Positions 9,838 to 18,400 of a DNA stretch of 57,565 nucleotides are shown one piece after another. Position 1 is the first letter of the stretch, and every line of letters begins with the position of its first letter. Under the pieces are notes generated by a model. That model was not told where the DNA came from. It saw nothing but the letters and a program-made list of their open reading frames with translations, and searched no databases. A program made the position numbers and the translations under genes. The stretch is taken from assembly GCA_003482455.1 (NCBI GenBank), contig DMYW01000031.1:1-57565 (forward strand). Direction: 5' to 3'. This stretch comes from Rheinheimera sp. (lineage in GTDB: Bacteria > Pseudomonadota > Gammaproteobacteria > Enterobacterales > Alteromonadaceae).

Positions 9838-10329
9838 ATGGTGTTTGGTGGTGATAAAAATGTCCGAAAACTCGATCGGATTGACCGTAAGATCCTGACC
9901 GAATTGCAGATCGATGGGCGCCTGTCCAACGTTGAATTAGCCAAGCGGGTAGGGCTCAGCCCGACACCTTGCCTAGAGCGCGTTAAAAAGCTTGAGCAAG
10001 AGGCCTTCATCTTAGGCTACAACGCCCGAGTGGACCCCAATAAAGTTGGTGCTGCGTTGCTGGTTTTTGTGGAGATCACACTGAGCAAAACGTCGCCGGA
10101 AGGTTTTGATGAATTCTCCAAAGCCGTGCAAAAACTACCGGAAATTCTAGAGTGTCATTTGGTCTCCGGAAGCTTCGATTTTCTATTAAAAACTCGAGTT
10201 GCCAACATGGCTGCCTATCGTGAATTGCTCGGTGAAACCTTGTTGCGGTTGCCGAGTGTGCGTGAAAGCCGCACCTACGTAGTCATGGAAGAGGTCAAGC
10301 AAACGACTGTGGTCCCAGTAACTGGTTAA
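9838..10329 (+). CDS. lrp: Leucine-responsive regulatory protein, Lrp/AsnC family
   Basis: Global feast/famine transcription regulator. The 163 residues match E. coli Lrp in length and architecture: an N-terminal helix-turn-helix (LDRIDRKILTELQIDGRLSN, then ELAKRVGLSPTPCLERVKKLE) and a C-terminal RAM/ligand-binding domain with SGSFDFLLK. Its high similarity suggests true Lrp rather than a narrow AsnC-type paralogue. It is divergent from ald across 131 bp and precedes ftsK, as lrp does in E. coli. Confidence 0.95.
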   Translation: MVFGGDKNVRKLDRIDRKILTELQIDGRLSNVELAKRVGLSPTPCLERVKKLEQEAFILGYNARVDPNKVGAALLVFVEITLSKTSPEGFDEFSKAVQKLPEILECHLVSGSFDFLLKTRVANMAAYRELLGETLLRLPSVRESRTYVVMEEVKQTTVVPVTG

Positions 10330-10332
10330 ATT

Positions 10333-10365
10333 TACAGCATCTAGCTGTATTCAGCGTCACCGCTG
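10333..10365. other. Two small hairpins between lrp and ftsK
   Basis: TACAGC/GCTGTA (10333-10349) and CAGCG/CGCTG (10352-10365) are adjacent inverted repeats just after the lrp stop. No T run follows, so they are not convincing intrinsic terminators; they could be a factor-dependent 3' end or part of the ftsK control region. Confidence 0.4.
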
Positions 10366-10433
10366 GTGTATAAATGGATGCAGGAACGACTTGCCTTTGA
10401 TAAGGTAAGCAGGTTGAAAGCAATGAATTCGGG

Positions 10434-13196
10434 ATGTTTGATTTGCAGGCTAAGTCAGTTTTTTCTTTAAATGGCACGCAACGGTTCGTTGAAGTTGGAT
10501 TAATCGCATTTTCCGGCCTCGCGGTATTTATGTTAATTGCGTTATTGAGTTTTGATTCCGCCGATCCAAGTTGGAGTCAAACGGGCTACGCAGTTGACGT
10601 GAAGAACATTGCTGGACCGGTTGGCGCACAGATCGCCGATATGCTGTTGTGCGTGTTTGGGTGGATAGCCTTTTTGTTCCCGCCGTTTTTTGCTTTTAGT
10701 GGTTATTTATTGTTCCGTCGTTTCAAAGACCTGCTGTCGTTGGATTATCTGATTTTGGGGCAACGGCTCTTAGGTTTGTTGCTCTCGGTTTCTAGTGCTT
10801 GTGCCATTAGCAGCATGAATTTTGATGACTTATTTATCTATTCCTCTGGCGGCGTTGTCGGTGATTTGTTAGTACAAAACTTATTACCGCACCTCAGTTT
10901 TGCTGGCACAACTCTAGCGCTTCTGTGCAGTTTTTGTATTGGTTTAACATTATTGACGGGTATTTCGTGGCTGACAGTGGCGGATTCTCTGGGCTGGTTA
11001 GTTACAACAGGTGTTTTCAGCTTAATTCAGCGCTTTAAAACAGACCGTCCTGTAGCTTCGGTCGAGACGACCGTTGTGGTTAACCAAGCGTCACCTGCGA
11101 AGAATCGATTTGACACAGAGCGGGCCCAAGCGACAGCACAAGCAGAGATGCCGGTCTATCAGCCTAGCGACCAGGTGATCAGTGATAGAGTGCAGGATAG
11201 TCCCCAACGTCAAGAGCCTGTGCTGCAGTTCTCTGACTCTACAGACAAAGAAGAACCTCGCATCGACTTGCACGCCTTATTAACGGATGATGATGCTCCT
11301 GTTACTGCAGCGAAGCCGATTGAAGCACCAGCACCGTCTATTTTGTCCTACGCCAAGGCGGTTGAGCCACCGGTGGTAAAGGCATCGCCAATAAAAATTG
11401 GCGCCGAAGTACAAAGCCGCGGTTTCTTCCCGACATCTGATCAAAAAGTTGAACCTTTGCCGATTAAACCACTGGATGCAAAAACTGAAGCGCGAGCTTT
11501 TGTCAGCATCGATGACGTCGCAGAAGAGGAACTGAGCTTTAGCAGTATCGATGATACGTATGCGGCAGATGAATTGGCGCAAAGTTATATGCATACACAA
11601 GCCAGCGTTGCGCCTGCAGCCTCGCCAAGTTTGCCAGAACTTGAGACTGACGCTGATGAGCAAGACGAAGTGATTTATCCAGTAAAAGCTACACCAGCTA
11701 CTGAATTGCCATCACTTGCCTTGTTAGAGAAAGCGAATCGTACGGCCAACCCAATTTCGCAAGAAGATTTAGATCGTGTTTCGCGGTTAGTCGAAGTCAA
11801 ACTGTTAGATTTTGGCGTCGAAGCTAAAGTTGTTGGCGTGCATCCTGGTCCAGTAGTCACGCGTTTTGAATTAGACTTGGCGCCAGGGGTTAAAGTCAGC
11901 AAGATCACCGGCCTGTCAAAAGATCTGGCACGGTCATTATCTGCAATCAGTGTGCGTGTTGTTGAAGTTATCCCTGGCAAATCCTTCATAGGTTTGGAGT
12001 TACCAAACCAAGTGCGTGAAATTGTACGTTTATCTGAAGTTATTGAAGACGAAGTGTTTAGCGGCGCTAAGTCCCATTTAACCATGGCTCTGGGTAAAGA
12101 CATCGCAGGTAAAGCGGTGTGTGCCGACCTTGCGAAGATGCCGCATTTGTTGGTTGCAGGTACCACGGGTTCAGGTAAGTCAGTTGGCGTTAATGTGATG
12201 ATTTGTAGTTTGTTATTCAAATCTACACCTGAAGATGTCCGTTTTTTAATGATTGACCCAAAAATGCTGGAGTTATCGGTCTACGAAGGCATTCCGCATT
12301 TATTAACTGAAGTAGTCACCGACATGAAAGAAGCAGCCAATGGTCTGCGCTGGTGTGTTGGTGAAATGGAGCGTCGCTACAAGCTGATGTCCGCCATGGG
12401 CGTACGCAACCTCAAAGGGTATAACGCCAAGGTCGAAGAAGCGATTGCCGATGGTCGTCCACTGCGCGATCCATTGTGGCGCCCGACTGACGATATGCGT
12501 GGCGAACCACCAATGTTGGAAAAATTGCCATCGATAGTCGTGGTGATTGACGAATTTGCAGACATGATGATGATTGTCGGCAAAAAGGTTGAAGAGTTAA
12601 TTGCTCGTATCGCACAAAAAGCACGTGCCGCTGGGATCCATTTGATTCTGGCTACGCAACGTCCGTCTGTGGATGTGATCACGGGTCTGATCAAAGCCAA
12701 TATTCCAACGCGTATGGCTTTTCAGGTATCTTCGAAAATCGATTCTCGAACTATTTTGGATCAGCAAGGTGCTGAAAGCCTGTTGGGCCAAGGTGATATG
12801 TTGTACTTGCCGCCGGGTTCTGGTGTGCCAACTCGTGTGCATGGTGCGTTTGTGGATGACCACGAAGTGCATGCCATAGTCGCAGATTGGAAGACTCGTG
12901 GTAAACCAAATTATATTCCAGATATTTTAAGCGGCGAGCCAACGGAAGACAGCTTGTTACCGGGCGAGACGATGGAAGAAGACGACGCAGAAGCAGATCC
13001 GCTGTTTGATCAAGCTGTTGCGTTTGTTACTGAAAGCCGCAAAGCGTCTGTCTCCGGCGTCCAGCGTCGTTTCCGCATTGGCTATAACCGTGCCGCTCGC
13101 TTAGTTGAAACCATGGAGCACTGCGGCATTGTTAGTGGTCCAGGTCACAATGGCAACCGTGAAGTTTTAGCACCACCACCACCGAAGGGTTTTTAA
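10434..13196 (+). CDS. ftsK: DNA translocase FtsK
   Basis: Septal DNA pump that clears the terminus and activates XerCD recombination at dif. Layout over 920 residues: four or so hydrophobic membrane helices in the first ~190, an acidic/proline-rich linker to about 430, then the RecA-like motor with Walker A GTTGSGKS (about residue 577) and Walker B VVVIDEFADMMM, and a C-terminal winged-helix gamma domain (QRRFRIGYNRAARLVE) that reads KOPS. The linker is shorter than in E. coli FtsK (1,329 aa). lolA starts on the base after the ftsK stop. Confidence 0.97.
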   Translation: MFDLQAKSVFSLNGTQRFVEVGLIAFSGLAVFMLIALLSFDSADPSWSQTGYAVDVKNIAGPVGAQIADMLLCVFGWIAFLFPPFFAFSGYLLFRRFKDLLSLDYLILGQRLLGLLLSVSSACAISSMNFDDLFIYSSGGVVGDLLVQNLLPHLSFAGTTLALLCSFCIGLTLLTGISWLTVADSLGWLVTTGVFSLIQRFKTDRPVASVETTVVVNQASPAKNRFDTERAQATAQAEMPVYQPSDQVISDRVQDSPQRQEPVLQFSDSTDKEEPRIDLHALLTDDDAPVTAAKPIEAPAPSILSYAKAVEPPVVKASPIKIGAEVQSRGFFPTSDQKVEPLPIKPLDAKTEARAFVSIDDVAEEELSFSSIDDTYAADELAQSYMHTQASVAPAASPSLPELETDADEQDEVIYPVKATPATELPSLALLEKANRTANPISQEDLDRVSRLVEVKLLDFGVEAKVVGVHPGPVVTRFELDLAPGVKVSKITGLSKDLARSLSAISVRVVEVIPGKSFIGLELPNQVREIVRLSEVIEDEVFSGAKSHLTMALGKDIAGKAVCADLAKMPHLLVAGTTGSGKSVGVNVMICSLLFKSTPEDVRFLMIDPKMLELSVYEGIPHLLTEVVTDMKEAANGLRWCVGEMERRYKLMSAMGVRNLKGYNAKVEEAIADGRPLRDPLWRPTDDMRGEPPMLEKLPSIVVVIDEFADMMMIVGKKVEELIARIAQKARAAGIHLILATQRPSVDVITGLIKANIPTRMAFQVSSKIDSRTILDQQGAESLLGQGDMLYLPPGSGVPTRVHGAFVDDHEVHAIVADWKTRGKPNYIPDILSGEPTEDSLLPGETMEEDDAEADPLFDQAVAFVTESRKASVSGVQRRFRIGYNRAARLVETMEHCGIVSGPGHNGNREVLAPPPPKGF

Positions 13197-13817
13197 ATGA
13201 AAAAGTTAGTTCTGTTTGCAGCGGCGGTGTTTTATAGCTGTGCAGGCATGGCAGATGAACAATCAGCCGAGCAATTAAAATATAAGTTGGCTCGTTTAAA
13301 TACATTTCAAGCGAGTTTTCAGTCACAAGTGATTGATGGCAATAAAAAATCTGTAGGAAAGCCAGGCGAAGGCACACTGGTATTGAAGCAACCTTCATTG
13401 TTCAGATTCGAAACCCAATCACCATCTCGTACAGTCCTTGTAGGTGATGGCACCACATTGTGGAATTACGATGTGGATATGGAACAGGTCAACATTTACG
13501 ACGCTCGTAAAGAAGTGAGTCAAACACCGTTTGTGTTGTTGACGTCGACCGATAAAGCCTTGTGGGCGCAATACGACGTAAATGCCAAAGGGGAAGACTT
13601 TGTCATCACGCCTAAGTCTGCTGACAATCCCGTTAAATCGCTGCAACTGTCTTTTAGTGGCACCGGTTTAAGCCAGATGGTTGTGCACAATAGTGATGGG
13701 CAAATCGGTACATTCGACTTCGTCACTAGCCAAGTCAACGGTCCGGTTGATCCAAATGATTTCAAATTCACGCCACCCGCTGGTGTTGAAGTGGACGATC
13801 AACGTAAAACCAAGTGA
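13197..13817 (+). CDS. lolA: Outer-membrane lipoprotein carrier protein LolA
   Basis: Periplasmic chaperone that takes lipoproteins from LolCDE to LolB. The 206-residue product has a signal peptide (MKKLVLFAAAVFYSCAGMA, cleavage after about residue 19) followed by the LolA fold with the hallmark LNTFQASFQSQV and FRFETQSP segments. It abuts ftsK with no spacer and its end overlaps rarA by 4 bases, the conserved ftsK-lolA-rarA operon of gammaproteobacteria. Confidence 0.95.
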   Translation: MKKLVLFAAAVFYSCAGMADEQSAEQLKYKLARLNTFQASFQSQVIDGNKKSVGKPGEGTLVLKQPSLFRFETQSPSRTVLVGDGTTLWNYDVDMEQVNIYDARKEVSQTPFVLLTSTDKALWAQYDVNAKGEDFVITPKSADNPVKSLQLSFSGTGLSQMVVHNSDGQIGTFDFVTSQVNGPVDPNDFKFTPPAGVEVDDQRKTK

Positions 13818-15148
13818 GTAATTTAACGTTTGATTTTGCTCCCGATGTTAGGCCGCTGGCAGCTCGCTTGCGGCCTACTTCATTACAGGACTATTGTGGT
13901 CAGCAGCATTTGGTTGGCCCGGGCACGGCACTGAGACTCGCTATTGAAGCGGGCCAAGTGTCGTCATTGATCTTATGGGGCCCGCCTGGTACCGGAAAAA
14001 CCACACTCGCCGAAATCATTGCGCGTTATGCAAAAGCCCAAGTTCTTCGCTTGTCTGCAGTGACTGCGGGCGTTAAAGATATTCGGGAGGCCATCGACCA
14101 AGCCAAAGCTGCATTACAGCAAAGTGGCCAGCGTAGTGTGTTATTTGTCGATGAAGTTCACCGTTTCAACAAAAGCCAGCAGGATGCTTTTTTACCGCAT
14201 ATCGAGGATGGCACCATTATCTTTGTTGGTGCAACCACTGAAAATCCAGCCTTTGCGCTCAACAACGCCTTATTATCGCGTACTCGCGTCTGTTTGCTTA
14301 AAAAGTTAACTGCGGCGGATTTAGAGCAATTGTTATCGCGAGCGATAGCCGATATTTCGTCGAATACCAACAGGTTAGCCGTCGATGAGCCGGCGCAGCA
14401 GCTATTACTTGCTATTGCTGATGGTGATGCGCGCCGTCTTTTAAATTTGGTCGAGTTGGCAGGGCAAGCGGCAATCGCGGGTGAAAGCTCTGTGATCACG
14501 GCTGCGTTGGTCAAAGAGTTGGTACCGCAGATATTGCCTGGGTTTGATAATCAGGGTGACTTGTTTTACGACCTTATTTCAGCATTTCATAAATCAGTGC
14601 GCGGCTCAGATGCGGATGCAGCGCTTTATTGGTATTGTCGGATTTTAGAAGGTGGTGGCGACCCTTTGTATGTCGCTCGTCGTTTGCTGGCGATAGCTTC
14701 CGAAGATATCGGCAATGCCGACCCACGAGCACTGACTATCGCCGTCGATGCTTTTGATGTTTATCATCGAGTGGGCCCCGCAGAAGGCGAACGCGCAATC
14801 GCTCAAGCTGCTGTTTATTGTGCGCTAGCGCCAAAAAGCAATGCTGTGTATCTGGCGTTTAATCATGTTAGGCAATTGGTGCGGCAATCGCCTTCGTATG
14901 ACGTGCCACTGCATCTGCGAAATGCGCCAACATCGCTACAAAAACAGCTTGGTCATGGCACCCATTATCGGTATTCGCATGATGAACCGGGAGCTGTTAG
15001 TGCAGGTCAGCAGTATTTACCCGATGAATTAGTCGGCAGCCGCTTTTATCAGCCGACGGATCGTGGATTGGAAAAACAGTTAGCAGAAAAATTGCAGTAT
15101 CTTGACCAACTCAATCAGCGGGCCATCCAAGGGGACGACAATGTTTAA
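13814..15148 (+). CDS. rarA: Replication-associated recombination protein A (AAA+ ATPase)
   Basis: RarA (MgsA) is a clamp-loader-like AAA+ ATPase acting at stalled replication forks. The 444 residues contain Walker A GPPGTGKTT near residue 56, Walker B VLFVDEVHRFN, sensor 1 GATTENPAF and the C-terminal tetramerisation domain (GSDADAALYWYCRILEGG). It starts with GTG overlapping the lolA stop (4 bases) and its own stop overlaps crcB by 8 bases, so translation in this operon is tightly coupled. Confidence 0.96.
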   Translation: MSNLTFDFAPDVRPLAARLRPTSLQDYCGQQHLVGPGTALRLAIEAGQVSSLILWGPPGTGKTTLAEIIARYAKAQVLRLSAVTAGVKDIREAIDQAKAALQQSGQRSVLFVDEVHRFNKSQQDAFLPHIEDGTIIFVGATTENPAFALNNALLSRTRVCLLKKLTAADLEQLLSRAIADISSNTNRLAVDEPAQQLLLAIADGDARRLLNLVELAGQAAIAGESSVITAALVKELVPQILPGFDNQGDLFYDLISAFHKSVRGSDADAALYWYCRILEGGGDPLYVARRLLAIASEDIGNADPRALTIAVDAFDVYHRVGPAEGERAIAQAAVYCALAPKSNAVYLAFNHVRQLVRQSPSYDVPLHLRNAPTSLQKQLGHGTHYRYSHDEPGAVSAGQQYLPDELVGSRFYQPTDRGLEKQLAEKLQYLDQLNQRAIQGDDNV

Positions 15149-15515
15149 CTATGTTGCGATCGCTATTGGTGGAGCATTTGGGGCTTGTTTGCGTTATGCA
15201 CTTAGCGAATGGATGTTGCTTCTTTTCGGCCGGGCGTTCCCTTTTGGCACTTTGCTGGTTAATATTCTCGGAGCTTTTGCGATTGGCTTGTTGTACGGTT
15301 TATTAATCAGTGAGCAAATTGCCGCGAGCCCATGGCGGATTTTTATTGGAATTGGTGTGTTGGGCGCGTTAACGACGTTCTCGACCTTTTCGCTCGATAC
15401 CCTGTTATTGTTGCAACAAGGCGACTACCTCAAAGCAGTCGCAAATGTGCTGCTCAATGTCTGTATCTGTATTACGTTGACCTGGTTAGGTCTCAAGTTA
15501 GGCACCTTAAAGTAA
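15141..15515 (+). CDS. crcB: Fluoride channel CrcB/Fluc
   Basis: Small inner-membrane channel (124 aa) that exports fluoride as a dual-topology dimer. Four hydrophobic helices are visible with the family residues: GGAFGACLRY in helix 1, the conserved asparagine in LLVNILGAFAIG in helix 2, and GALTTFSTFS in helix 3. The ATG at 15141, preceded by AAGGGGA, overlaps the rarA stop; an upstream in-frame start at 15102 would lie inside rarA and add non-family residues. No fluoride riboswitch is apparent, and there is no room for one. Confidence 0.94.
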   Translation: MFNYVAIAIGGAFGACLRYALSEWMLLLFGRAFPFGTLLVNILGAFAIGLLYGLLISEQIAASPWRIFIGIGVLGALTTFSTFSLDTLLLLQQGDYLKAVANVLLNVCICITLTWLGLKLGTLK

Positions 15516-15521
15516 AAAATT

Positions 15522-16811
15522 ATGTTAGATAGCAAATATTTCCGTTCAGAATTAGCTGAAACAGCCGCCCGTTTAGCCACTCGTGGTTTGACTTTAGATG
15601 TTGAAAAAATTGCGGCGCTTGAATCTCAACGCCGTGAGCTTGCGGTGACCACGCAAGATTTACAAAATCTGCGGAACACAAAATCGAAATCCATTGGACA
15701 AGCAAAAGCACGTGGCGAAGACATTGCGCCGTTGTTAGCCGAAGTTGATGGCTTAGGTGTACAGCTGGAACAGGCAAAAACACAACTGGATGCCGTGTTA
15801 GCTGAGCTCGAGAGCATTATCCAAACCATTCCAAATTTACCTGATTTGTCTGTTCCGGTAGGTCCAGATGAGACAGGCAATCAAGTAGTGCGCCAAGTGG
15901 GCGAACCTAAACATTTTGATTTTGATGTGCAAGACCATGTCGCGTTGGGCGAAGCGCTTGCCGGTGGTCTCGATTTTGAAAACGCCGTAAAAATCACTGG
16001 TTCACGATTTGTGGTGATGAAAGGTCAAATTGCCAAATTACATCGTGCTTTGGCGCAGTTTATGTTGGACTTGCATACCGAACAGCACGGTTACACCGAA
16101 ATGTACGTGCCTTATTTGGTCAATAAAGAGTCGTTGTTTGGCACAGGCCAGCTGCCGAAATTCAGCGCAGATCTGTTTCATACTCAACCGGCAACCGAAG
16201 AAGGCCAAGGCTTGTCACTGATCCCAACTGCGGAAGTTCCTGTAACGAATTTGGCTCGCGACCGTATTTTCGATTTGGCGGAGCTGCCAGTGAAAATGGT
16301 TGCACACACGCCGTGTTTCCGTAGTGAAGCGGGTTCATACGGACGTGATACGCGTGGTTTAATTCGTCAGCATCAGTTTGATAAAGTCGAGCTGGTTCAA
16401 CTGGTGCAGCCAGAACAATCGATGGCGGCATTAGAGGAGTTAACTGGGCATGCGGAAAAAGTATTACAGTTACTCGGTTTGCCATACCGTGTGATGTTAT
16501 TGTGTACCGGCGATATGGGTTTCGGTTCTGCCAAAACTTACGATTTGGAAGTATGGCTGCCGGCACAAAATACCTATCGTGAAATTTCTAGTTGCTCAAA
16601 CATGTGGGATTTCCAAGCGCGCCGAATGCAAGCTCGTTATCGTCCAGCTGACGGCAAAAAACCTGAACTGTTACATACCTTAAATGGCTCTGGTTTGGCT
16701 GTTGGACGTACCTTGGTTGCAGTGTTAGAAAACTATCAACGTGCGGATGGCTCCATTGAGATCCCAGCGGTATTACAACCCTACATGGGCGGCAAGACTG
16801 AACTACGTTAA
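15522..16811 (+). CDS. serS: Serine--tRNA ligase
   Basis: Class II aminoacyl-tRNA synthetase charging tRNA-Ser (and tRNA-Sec). The 429-residue protein has the N-terminal two-helix coiled-coil arm (about residues 25-105) that contacts the long variable arm of tRNA-Ser, followed by the catalytic core with motif 2 around FRSEAGSYGRDTRGLIRQHQF and motif 3 around NGSGLAVGRTLVAVLENYQ. It follows crcB by 6 bases as the last classical gene of the ftsK operon. Confidence 0.97.
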   Translation: MLDSKYFRSELAETAARLATRGLTLDVEKIAALESQRRELAVTTQDLQNLRNTKSKSIGQAKARGEDIAPLLAEVDGLGVQLEQAKTQLDAVLAELESIIQTIPNLPDLSVPVGPDETGNQVVRQVGEPKHFDFDVQDHVALGEALAGGLDFENAVKITGSRFVVMKGQIAKLHRALAQFMLDLHTEQHGYTEMYVPYLVNKESLFGTGQLPKFSADLFHTQPATEEGQGLSLIPTAEVPVTNLARDRIFDLAELPVKMVAHTPCFRSEAGSYGRDTRGLIRQHQFDKVELVQLVQPEQSMAALEELTGHAEKVLQLLGLPYRVMLLCTGDMGFGSAKTYDLEVWLPAQNTYREISSCSNMWDFQARRMQARYRPADGKKPELLHTLNGSGLAVGRTLVAVLENYQRADGSIEIPAVLQPYMGGKTELR

Positions 16812-16821
16812 CTGAGATTAG

Positions 16822-16842
16822 GCGAGGGGGGATGCCCCTCGC
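16822..16842 (+). other. Stable hairpin after serS covering a possible start codon
   Basis: GCGAGGGG / CCCCTCGC, an 8-bp GC-rich stem with a 5-base loop (GGATG). No T run follows, so it is not a standard intrinsic terminator. The left arm contains a GAGG Shine-Dalgarno-like sequence and the loop contains an ATG (16832) in frame with the next gene. Confidence 0.65.
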
Positions 16843-16855
16843 AGCGGACATGCAT

Positions 16856-17059
16856 ATGACAGAAAAAGTTGACGGAAAAAGCCAACAGCAAGAAACCACA
16901 AAAGTCGTTAAGGTTAAACGTTACAAACTCAATCCAGTGAAGTTCTTTTTAAAAGCGACCTATTGGATTTTATTTTTAGCGTTTTTATCCGTTCTGTTTT
17001 ACGTGTTATTTCAAGCGTTTGACACTTGGTATCGCCATTATCTCGAGACCAAAGGTTAA
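16856..17059 (+). CDS. Small single-span membrane protein of unknown function
   Basis: A 67-residue product from ATG 16856 (75 residues from ATG 16832). It has a charged N-terminus rich in Lys, Gln and Glu, then one hydrophobic helix (residues about 31-53, ATYWILFLAFLSVLFYVLF) and a short basic tail, so it is probably an inner-membrane protein with its N-terminus in the cytoplasm. I do not recognise the family. The upstream ATG has the better Shine-Dalgarno (GAGG) but both lie in a hairpin; the downstream ATG has only a weak GCGGA. Its stop overlaps the convergent tusE stop by 4 bases. Confidence 0.7.
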   Translation: MTEKVDGKSQQQETTKVVKVKRYKLNPVKFFLKATYWILFLAFLSVLFYVLFQAFDTWYRHYLETKG

Positions 17060-17385
17060 AGGCATTTGGCAGGTTTTGGCAAACCGGCGATGCGAGTCGC
17101 CTGTTTTGCTGGGCCTTCAGGGAATAACATAAACAAATATTTACTGTTACCTTTCTCCGGCCCCAGTTTTTCCGCCATGGCTTTTACCAAGATGCGAATG
17201 GCTGGCGATGTTTGAAATTCTTGGTAGAAATCTCTTACAAACCAAACCACTTCCCAGTGCGCTTCGTTCATCTGAATTTGCTCTGCGCTAGCAAAAAGCT
17301 CGGCGACCTGTTCGCTCCACAGCGACATATCAGCCAAATAGCCATGTTTATCTAAAGGCAATTGCGAAAGTTCTGTTATTGACAC
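17056..17385 (-). CDS. tusE: Sulfurtransferase TusE (DsrC family)
   Basis: Last sulfur carrier of the Tus relay that brings sulfur to MnmA for 2-thiouridine at tRNA position 34. The sequence has the DsrC core HWEVVWFVRDFYQEF, TSPAIRILVKAM and GPAKQATRIAGLPKP, and the penultimate cysteine (KCL at the C-terminus) that receives persulfide. GTG 17385 is chosen because it gives 109 residues, the same as E. coli TusE; an ATG at 17424 would add 13 residues inside tusB. It overlaps the end of tusB, so tusDCB and tusE form one operon here. Confidence 0.92.
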   Translation of the reverse strand: MSITELSQLPLDKHGYLADMSLWSEQVAELFASAEQIQMNEAHWEVVWFVRDFYQEFQTSPAIRILVKAMAEKLGPEKGNSKYLFMLFPEGPAKQATRIAGLPKPAKCL

Positions 17386-17633
17386 TGGACTACCTGCTGA
17401 TGTTTGAGCGTAAGTTCCACCCATTGCACGTCATCAATCGCTTGAACGGATGAGGGGAGTTGAATGTTGCGAGCGTGCGCATCTTGCTGTAACACGAACA
17501 ATTGCTTAGTCGCATAGGTGTGCTGTTGCAACAATAAATACACGGCATCGCGTTTAAACAGCAGCGCATCGGTTGGTTTCAGAAGGGCCAGACTTGCTGG
17601 CAAGATGGTTGAATTTAATTGCCAAAGCGCCAT
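17376..17633 (-). CDS. tusB: Sulfurtransferase complex subunit TusB (DsrH family)
   Basis: Structural subunit of the hexameric TusBCD complex. The 85-residue protein is weakly conserved, as is normal for DsrH/TusB, and is identified mainly by size, the LLKPTDALLFKRDAVYLLL segment (compare LLSEGDELLLLQDGV in E. coli) and its place between tusC and tusE. It overlaps tusE by 10 bases. Confidence 0.88.
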   Translation of the reverse strand: MALWQLNSTILPASLALLKPTDALLFKRDAVYLLLQQHTYATKQLFVLQQDAHARNIQLPSSVQAIDDVQWVELTLKHQQVVQCQ

Positions 17634-17634
17634 G

Positions 17635-17985
17635 TTAGTTCTCTATCACATAATCAAACTGAGTCAATTCGAGCTGACTAACATCAACCAATGTAATGTC
17701 GGTCCTAGCAAAACTGACGTCAACAGACCATCTGCGCACACTGTCAGCGCATGCATAAACCGCCGCGATGTCGTAAAGCGCAAACAGTTTTTGTTGCACG
17801 GTAAAATCCTTTACTGGCATTAACGACGGTGTTGCCGATTGGCGAAGCTGCAACACGCCTGCACCACAATACAGCACTGAGACGTGGTGCTCCACGGCAG
17901 CTAATGCCATAACCAAATCTTGCCCTTCACGAGCTGACGTGTGCTGAAAAGGCGAGGTTGACAGAATGACTAAGACTTTTTTCAT
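17635..17985 (-). CDS. tusC: Sulfurtransferase complex subunit TusC (DsrF family)
   Basis: Non-catalytic partner in TusBCD. The 116 residues start at ATG 17985, which overlaps the tusD stop (TGATG); a slightly longer start at 18000 would lie within tusD. The N-terminal MKKVLVILSTSPFQHTSARE and the following glycine- and alanine-rich stretch match the DsrE/F fold. Confidence 0.92.
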   Translation of the reverse strand: MKKVLVILSTSPFQHTSAREGQDLVMALAAVEHHVSVLYCGAGVLQLRQSATPSLMPVKDFTVQQKLFALYDIAAVYACADSVRRWSVDVSFARTDITLVDVSQLELTQFDYVIEN

Positions 17986-18335
17986 CAGAACACCAGCCAT
18001 TGATCAACATCGTCAATGCGCATAGCTAGCTCAGCAAGGCCCGCCAGTTGTACACCTGGTAACGTACGGGTCACGCCGCGTTTCTCCGCAGCTGTTGCGC
18101 AATAGAGAACTGGGATGGCATTAGATTGAGCGTACTCGATTAGTTGTTGTGGCCAATTGATTTCGTCCACCGGAACATCTTGTTGATCCAACAGAGCATA
18201 GACAGCGTCGCCGTATACAAAGATGTGGTCAATGACATGACCTTGAGAAATTGCAGCAGTCGCGAAACGTATAAGTTCAGCTATGGCCGGCGTGCCCACG
18301 CTGGCGCTTTGCAGTTGTAAAACAAACTTGGCCAT
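17985..18335 (-). CDS. tusD: Sulfurtransferase TusD (DsrE family)
   Basis: Catalytic subunit of TusBCD, which accepts sulfur from TusA. The conserved cysteine is present in VLYCATAAEKRGV, at the position of E. coli Cys78 (NICVAAALRRGV). Starts at 18335 and 18341 (ATG) are both possible, giving 116-118 residues; a TTG at 18347 lies in the U tract of the upstream terminator and is unlikely. No good ribosome-binding site is visible because the terminator occupies that position. Confidence 0.92.
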   Translation of the reverse strand: MAKFVLQLQSASVGTPAIAELIRFATAAISQGHVIDHIFVYGDAVYALLDQQDVPVDEINWPQQLIEYAQSNAIPVLYCATAAEKRGVTRTLPGVQLAGLAELAMRIDDVDQWLVF

Positions 18336-18345
18336 TGTCATGCTC

Positions 18346-18373
18346 AAAAAAAATGCCCCGAGCGGGGCATTTT
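18346..18373 (-). terminator. Intrinsic terminator between yccA and tusD
   Basis: Read leftward: AATGCCCCG / CGGGGCATT stem followed by an unbroken run of eight U, ending 4 bases before the first tusD ATG. It ends yccA transcription and leaves almost no leader for tusD. Confidence 0.88.
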
Positions 18374-18400
18374 AATGCAGTTTTAGTGCACTGTCTGCGA

